A stretch of DNA of 64,000 nucleotides from positions 62,001 to 126,000 of the forward strand of contig JADLZK010007780.1 in NCBI GenBank assembly GCA_015847255.1, written 5' to 3'. Position 1 is the first letter of the stretch, and every line of letters starts with the position of its first letter. The position numbers and the translations under genes were made by a program. The notes beneath the pieces are model-generated. The model did not search any database, was not told where the DNA came from, and was given only the letters and a program-made list of their open reading frames with translations. This document shows, piece by piece, positions 58,233 through 64,000 of the stretch. The stretch is from Hyparrhenia diplandra. Lineage: Eukaryota > Streptophyta > Magnoliopsida > Poales > Poaceae.

Positions 58233-58994
58233 AGAGACTATTGAAGGAACAATTTTGAATGGTCATCGGGATTTTCTTCTATATATCTAGTTTCTCCACA
58301 TCCATGCTACTTAACATCTCTTATTCTATACCGACTATTATTCGTGGCCTCCCTACTCGCTTTTTTTATCGTTCTTTTCACCCTAGTCGGCCTCCCTCTC
58401 TCACTCCAATTTTTTTATTTCTCTCCTTCCTCCGAGAAATTTTGATATTTACCCCGTTATTAGCACGCCGCTCACTTTTTCAAAAATAACCCTCCGTGTG
58501 TGAATTGCTTTGAAATTTAGGTTTTTATGATTCTCAAATTTAGGTGCTCCAGTCCTTCCTTTGTCTCATTGTGGTTCTATGCAGCTATGGCGGTGGGCTA
58601 GTGAGAGTTAGTTTTCCAACCATATCTATTTGGATATCGGTTGGACTTGTGTTCTCCCATGATGAATCTCGGTGCGTGCTTCGACGATGAGTTCGATGAC
58701 GTAATCGGCGGTGTCAATTTCATCATGTTTGCATGTGGAGTTTTAGCAGTTTACTCTTTTTGCAAAAGTGATGGGTATGAGGATGACGATGGTGGATGGT
58801 GAGATGACCATGTTCGTTTTAGATCGGAGTTTGTGTCTATCCATTTGGGATATGATCATAAATGGTGAAATTTATGGCTTTTTTAAGGTTTCTTTTCTCC
58901 TATCAATGGAGTTGGAGTAGTTTGGTTTATTTTTGTAATGAGAGGATGTAACTTGCTTTAGTATCAATGAAATTTTCTTTGCAAAAAAAAAAAA
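58233..58994 (+). mobile_element. Probable 3' tail of a retroelement or retrotranscript, poly(A) end
   Basis: The last 400 bases are a non-coding T/G-rich tail ending CAATGAAATTTTCTTTGC plus about 13 A at 58981-58993, exactly where homology to duplication copy A begins. The 5' limit and TSD are not clear. Confidence 0.45.
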
Positions 58995-61768
58995 ATAGAC
59001 AAGTTAGAAAATTATGTTTCACACAAGCACATACAACAAATCAAAATTGACAGAAAAAAAAAAATGAACCAAGCAGTTATTTCAACTTTTCAAGAAACAT
59101 AATAATCCGCCAACTTTTCAAGAAACTTATATACCATCAGGAAGTCAGTCCTGTTTACGTTTAAAGTATCAGCAGACAACAAGCAAGCTTTTTGTTCTAT
59201 AAATCTTTTTTAGCATTGTCCTATAAATCAGTATATATATGGACAAAGTATGCAGTGGACAAGTCAGAAGAAACACCACTAAAGAATAGATTAGGCGGTG
59301 AGGCGGAATTGGGTCGCTTATGATCTTGTATAGCCAAAAAAAAAAAAAAAAAAACAGATCAACCCATTTGGCTACCAATAGCTCTACTCCTAGGATTGTA
59401 GGTGTTGAGCCTTGAGTTTACCAATGTGTGGAACTGTGAAACAACAACGTAACAAACAAACTTGAAATGAGAATAATTGGGAAAAGAAGTAGCTTGTGCC
59501 GGTTTCTAGAATTCCCTGAATAACAGAGTTATTGCAGATATAAGGCGTGGCTTATCAGATTATTTCACGTCGCAAGCCTTCAGGAGATAACATTAACATC
59601 ACGTGGTCACTGGCAAGATTACTACCGATCTGTACTCTGTAGTGGTGCTTCCGTGCTTGCTTGCTTGTGCGACTCGGCAGCCACAGGCACTACTATGCAG
59701 GAACTAATGGGCAAGTCAGCTCCTGACAGTCCATCTCTTAACTGGATGGAGAGGAAAAAAAAGTGAAATCCTATATGCGTCTCTTGTTAGGAGAGACCTG
59801 ACATCTAGATTGGCTTCCAAACAAACCCACCAAAATACCTTATTCCACTATTCCTCGTACAAAATCCACATCACCTGCCACCGTTCCAACTAGGTCTAAA
59901 ATCATGGACTTGGAGGTCTGAATATTGCAATCGACAAACAAGCAGAAATGCATTCAAGTGAGCAAGTGCCCATGATACCATATCATAACTTTCAATTGTT
60001 TAAACAATTGTCACAACAACTCCAGAGGAGAATTGGATCCTTAGGCCTCACAGGAACCAACAGTGTTCCATAACCAACCCGACTGAGCCATCGCAAAGCA
60101 TGGACTCATTCTCTTATAAAGGAGGAACTAACTTATAGCTGTTCTTAGAATTTCTACAGCAGAGACACGAACAATATTGGCGGCTCCATTTCAGTTTCCT
60201 GCATTAACTTGTTCATCGGTTGTGCTAACCTCCTTAGTAGCTTTGTCGGCAATGCCATCATCAGCAGTGTCCGTGTTTTCCTGTTGCCATCAGAAAGGAA
60301 AAGGTCAGGGGAGAAATTTCCACTAAGAAACAGAGGTGAGGCTGCAGCAAATTAAACCATCATCAGCACATATAAAGTTCTACCATAACTCTTGATGCAT
60401 GCTTCTGCACACTCACTGATCAGGCAAAAGACAGTTAAACCTTTCCTTGTAAATTCCACCCACAAAACCAGCTACAGTATATCATCTTGGAAAAGGATGA
60501 AAATACCTGATTTTTTTTATCTAACAGAAGAAAAGGATGGGATCCTAGCATTGCAGATGTTATGGGCATGTTTGGTCTCTCATAGCTCTTCATGCTACCT
60601 TCTAGATCTAAACTGTACAAATATAAACACAATGATTCCCCACTCATGTTACATGGCAATCATTCACAATTTCAGAAATGTTGCCACACTCAAATTTTAG
60701 GGAACTGGGGAAGTATTCGCCAGTTCAACAACCAGCTTCTGAAAGCTAACATAGAAAAACAAGAGTGCATGTTCCTACTTATTTTTCTATCCATGTAACC
60801 AGTACTAATTACGTACCACCTTGTCCTCCTTTGAGCCTCTGCTTTCATCATAGCTTTCAGAGGAACCATCCAGCTGCAAAAGTAAATTACGAAAAAGGGC
60901 AGTCAAGTCAATGAAAAGCATGAGCAAAAATCACCTATCATACTATGTAGGCCAGACATTTTGCAAGTAGGTAATTTAAGTATTTCACTATGGAGCTATT
61001 ACTTACTTTCAAGTTCCCTAAGTTTGCTGACAAGACCTCATTTGTGTCCTCTCCATTTCCTTTGTTAAGATCATTTTCGGTAGCATCTTGAAGCTGAAAT
61101 TAACAGATTTAAATATATTGTAAAGTTTACATGCAACAGAAATTACAAAATATAATGCAGAAAGGAAATTACCCCCAAATTCTTTAAGCTAAGTGACACA
61201 TCTTCCTGCTGCTTCTTAAGGGTGGTCCTCAGCTCTTGGAAATCCTGGACGAGGCAATATTTTCCAAAATAACTTAATCTGAAGATGAAAGTTACAAACT
61301 TTTTACAGGATGCAGAAGTTATGCTTACTGAACTAAGCTGTTCTATTTCGTTATTGAGTGCACTCTTGATGTCAGAGAGTTCCTGCAAGATAGATTAAGT
61401 GGTAAATAAAACTGCCATGCAACCTATAATAATTAGTACTCCCTCCGTCCCTTTTTTAGATGTCACTATGGGGTGCGTGCGGTCAAATTTTCGCAACTTT
61501 GACTAGGTTTGTAGAAAAATACTTGCAATATTTATATCTTCAAATAAATTTATTAAAAAACTAGACTTAAAGATCTTTCCGATGATACTAATTACTTAGC
61601 ATAAATATTTATATATTTTAATATATAATTGCTTCGGCAGTTTGAAAACGTTGACTTCTCGGGAAGCGAGAATGACATCTATTTAGGGACGGAGGGAGTG
61701 CGTTACTAGCTTAAGCTTAGCGTATCTTAGGTCAGCCTGAAGCTACGGAACACTTTTTAGTGTTACAC
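58995..61768 (+). repeat. Segmental duplication copy B
   Basis: Direct counterpart of 38169-40205. It retains the 59800-60190 segment with the last exon's proper end, and has gained a Stowaway MITE (61439-61698) that copy A lacks. Confidence 0.92.
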
Positions 61769-63765
61769 TTCACAAACATTTAATGGAATCATCAAATGCA
61801 CACAGCATGCCATTACAATTGGAAAGATCCCTAGTAAAGTTTTTTCAAGAATTAGTCAATAATTAGCAAAAGAAAATTTTACTATAGAAAAAGAAATATT
61901 TACACAAACTAAACAAGAAGGTAAGATCTTGTTAAAAGACAACTAATAATATCTAAAAAAAGAAGTACAGATCAGTATATCAAAATGACGAACTTGAAAT
62001 ACAACACTTCACAAACATTTAATGGAATCATCAAACGCACACAGCATGTCAAAAGATCCCTAGTAAAGTTTTCAAGAATTAGTCAATAATTAGCAAAAGA
62101 AAATTTTACTATAGAAACAGAAATATTTACACAAACTAAACAAGAAGGTAAGATCTTGTTAAAAGACAACTAATAATATCTAAAACAGAAGAACAGATCA
62201 GTATATCAAATGACGAACTTAAAATACAACTAAAACTCACCACTTTGTATTTCGTCACTTGGGAGTCCAAATTACTCCTCCAACTCAGCAGATCCTGAAA
62301 CATTGGGAAATAAGAAGTAATATATCAACATTTCCGCTATGATAATTCCACAAAAATTTGAATTGAAATATTGAAACCAATGTGTAAAATATCTCAAGCA
62401 TGCCACCAAAACTCGTGAAAACTGGGATTGAACAAGTTATCCAAAACCACATGATTCAGACGGCAATAACAAAAAAACAACATTAATAGAGTGAATCTAA
62501 TAAGTTAGCCAAATGTGGAACACACCTCCTTGAGCCCACGGAGTCTCCCCCAGAAGCTCTGATTGCGATTCATTTAATTCCTGCTCAAAAGAAACAAAAC
62601 AAGGGAGAAGTTAGTTTTATAACTCTAGAGATCTAAGGTTACTACTTCCAAAAAGAATTTGCTGAAAATAATAAACCTCAGAGCAGAGAACTAGCTTCAT
62701 GATTACTGCATAGACTAGCCATATTGTGATTGAACAGGGAGTTACTAAACACATCTATTCAGAATGTTAGTAGTAAAGGACGTTACAGGAATGTTGTGGG
62801 AAAAACAGTATGAATTGGGGCAAGTTGCCTTGGTTTGAATGATGTGTCGGTTGTCTATTTCTGCTGAAATTCCATTTAATAGGGTCTTTCAACTATAATA
62901 CGTTTATTTATCTTCTTGATCAGTAATTTTGTATGGGCTCAATACCTCTTAAAATTTTGAATCACATCAATAGAACTATAAAAATATTGTGTCAGTTCAA
63001 TCCCATAACCAAATCAATGATCATGCATGATGCGGAGGTTGGTTGCCTCAAAGGATCCGGGATCGTTAGATGCTTTCAGTTAGTTATGGTTTGTAAGCTC
63101 TGTAAGTAACCAAATCAACGAACCCTCTTTTTTTTTTTTTCAATGAAATTATACTGTGGGGATCTCCCCACAGTGTTTAAGGCCAAAAAAAAAAAAAAAA
63201 AAAGGATCCGGGATCTAAGGTGTTCCAGTCTTTTCAGAGTCTTCAGACAAGAGTAGAAGACCACAGCACATTAATTTGGAGAAGATCATGCTAATGTGTG
63301 GCTGAGGCCTTCAGTAAGTTCCGGTACATTATTAAGTTGGCCAACTAGCGCACCAGGCCACCAGCATGACACCACCAAAACAAAACAAAACAAAACACAG
63401 CAACTTGGTGCGACAAACCACGCCCAGCATCATTTCCGCCCGTGACAGCAACGGAACCCAGCACACGCGAGGAACAGTAAAGTAAAACCAACGAGGAGAG
63501 ACGGACACAGGAATGGTGGAGAGTGGTTACCGAGATCTTTTCCTGCACAGGCAGCAGCTCTTCCTTCCTCTGCCGATCCAACCACACAGACAAACCCAAC
63601 GCGAACAGAGAAGAGAAACAGAAATCAGATTTAGCATAGCACGACAGAGATCAGATGAACAGGGGACGTGTGATGTGAGACGCTCACCGCCGAGGACGGG
63701 GAGGACTCCACCGGCGCCGCGGGCGTAGCGGGGGCCGGGGCCGCGGACGCCTCGGAGTCGGACAT
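60191..63765 (-). CDS. Small acidic coiled-coil protein, nine exons
   Basis: Exons (minus): 63688-63765, 63531-63569, 62526-62580, 62241-62294, 61329-61382, 61173-61244, 61007-61093, 60817-60873, 60191-60280, all bounded by GT..AG. Almost all introns are phase 0, and exons 3, 4, 5 and about 8 are 54-57 nt. Exon 1 is MSDSEASAAPAPATPAAPVE, followed by heptad-like segments (RKEELLPVQEKIS, DLLSWRSNLDSQVTKYKV, ELSDIKSALNNEIEQLSS, DFQELRTTLKKQQEDVSLSL), then an acidic Ser/Asp-rich tail to DEQVNAGN and TGA. About 194 residues, no signal peptide or membrane segment. Exon 3 has one surplus G in a G5 run (55 instead of 54 nt), the only frame defect. I do not recognise the family; it looks like a scaffold or tether component. 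This is the likely functional copy. Confidence 0.75.
61439..61698. mobile_element. Stowaway-type MITE in an intron of the coiled-coil gene
   Basis: TA at 61437-61438, with a mutated TG after the right end. Left CTCCCTCCGTCCCTTTTTTA, right AAATAGGGACGGAGGGAG-type complement (TTTAGGGACGGAGGGAG at 61682-61698), extending through GATGTCA / TGACATC. Absent from duplication copy A. Confidence 0.92.
61767..62230 (+). repeat. Tandem duplication of about 230 bp in an intron
   Basis: 61767-61999 and 62005-62230 share TTCACAAACATTTAATGGAA, AATTAGTCAATAATTAGC, AAGGTAAGATCTTGTTAAAA and other blocks at above 90% identity. Confidence 0.92.
63065..63203 (+). mobile_element. 5'-truncated LINE-type tail with TSD in intron 2
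   Basis: TSD AAGGATCCGGGATC at 63051-63064 and 63202-63215, exact. The insert of about 137 bp carries an internal T-run (63127-63140), GGGGATCTCCCC and ends TTTAAGGCC plus about 20 A. Confidence 0.88.
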
Positions 63766-64000
63766 CGGGACGGCGACGAGGCAGGTAGGGTTAGGGTTTG
63801 GCTGCGTAGGTGAGGAGCGGCGGAGGAGCGAGAGAGGAGGGGAGATTTGAAATTGAAATTGAAATTGAAATTGAAATGGGGGCATCCACCAAGTGAGGCT
63901 ACTAGAGAGGACGGGGAACTGTTGGGGGCAACGGATCCTTGATCTGGGCCGTCCGAATCGTCACGACTCATCACCCCATCATTTTATCAAGACTTTTCAG
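63766..64000 (-). promoter_or_regulatory. 5' leader and promoter of the coiled-coil gene
   Basis: A hexanucleotide run (TTTCAA)5 on the gene strand at 63847-63877 lies in the presumed 5' UTR, about 80-110 bases upstream of the ATG. No clear TATA box seen, as in many housekeeping-type plant promoters. Confidence 0.45.
63847..63877. repeat. (TTGAAA)n microsatellite
   Basis: Five to six units of TTGAAA, perfect. Confidence 0.95.

Overview
The window is nuclear DNA from a flowering plant, almost certainly a grass (Poaceae). It has intron-containing genes of grass type (an NLR, a leucine-rich-repeat extensin, a RALF peptide precursor, an APR-like protein, a coiled-coil protein). These sit in a dense set of grass-type transposons: Stowaway and Tourist MITEs, Mutator-like, hAT, PIF/Harbinger and CACTA elements, L1-type LINEs, a tRNA-derived SINE, and Ty1/copia and Ty3/gypsy pieces. 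I see no rRNA or functional tRNA gene, CRISPR array or bacterial feature.

Layout. 1-3.0 kb: 3' part of an NLR disease-resistance gene (+). 3.9-5.6 kb: a tandemly duplicated non-coding segment ending in a phosphate-transporter (PHT1) fragment. 5.8-8.2 kb: a leucine-rich-repeat extensin, LRX (+). 8.7-10.9 kb: a decayed LINE. 12.2-13.1 kb: an unrecognised GC-rich gene (-). 14.8-18.8 kb: a LINE with a perfect 16-bp target-site duplication (TSD). 19.4-22.7 kb: the 3' end of an unknown gene, then two Mutator-like elements with 9-bp TSDs. 24.5-24.9 kb: a RALF gene (-). 27.5-28.3 kb: a putative secreted peptide gene (-) beside a hAT MITE. 28.5-30.9 kb: a Mutator-like element with a CACTA element nested inside. 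31.2-32.2 kb: a PIF/Harbinger-like element. 34.4-37.2 kb: a four-exon APR-like gene (+) with a SINE in intron 3. 38.2-40.2 kb and 59.0-61.8 kb: two direct copies of one segment. The right copy is the 3' half of a nine-exon coiled-coil gene (-); the left copy is a truncated pseudogene. Between the copies lie gypsy fragments, a KEN-like remnant, a 7.06-kb CACTA element, Tourist MITEs, and a PIF/Harbinger-like element holding a truncated copia element.

Cross-cutting pattern. Every conserved host gene carries 1-2 bp frameshifts, yet once the frame is followed across them I meet almost no nonsense codons. This is the pattern expected of draft-assembly indel errors, or of very recent decay, rather than old pseudogenes. 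Host CDS calls should be read with that in mind.

The host genes do not form a pathway. RALF peptides and LRX proteins are known ligand and binding partners in the plant cell wall, so an LRX and a RALF about 16 kb apart is notable, though linkage may be chance. I did not find a convincing undescribed biological system. The most informative structures are the transposon insertions that can be dated against preserved empty sites, and a set of near-sequence-free poly(A) insertions with target-site duplications.
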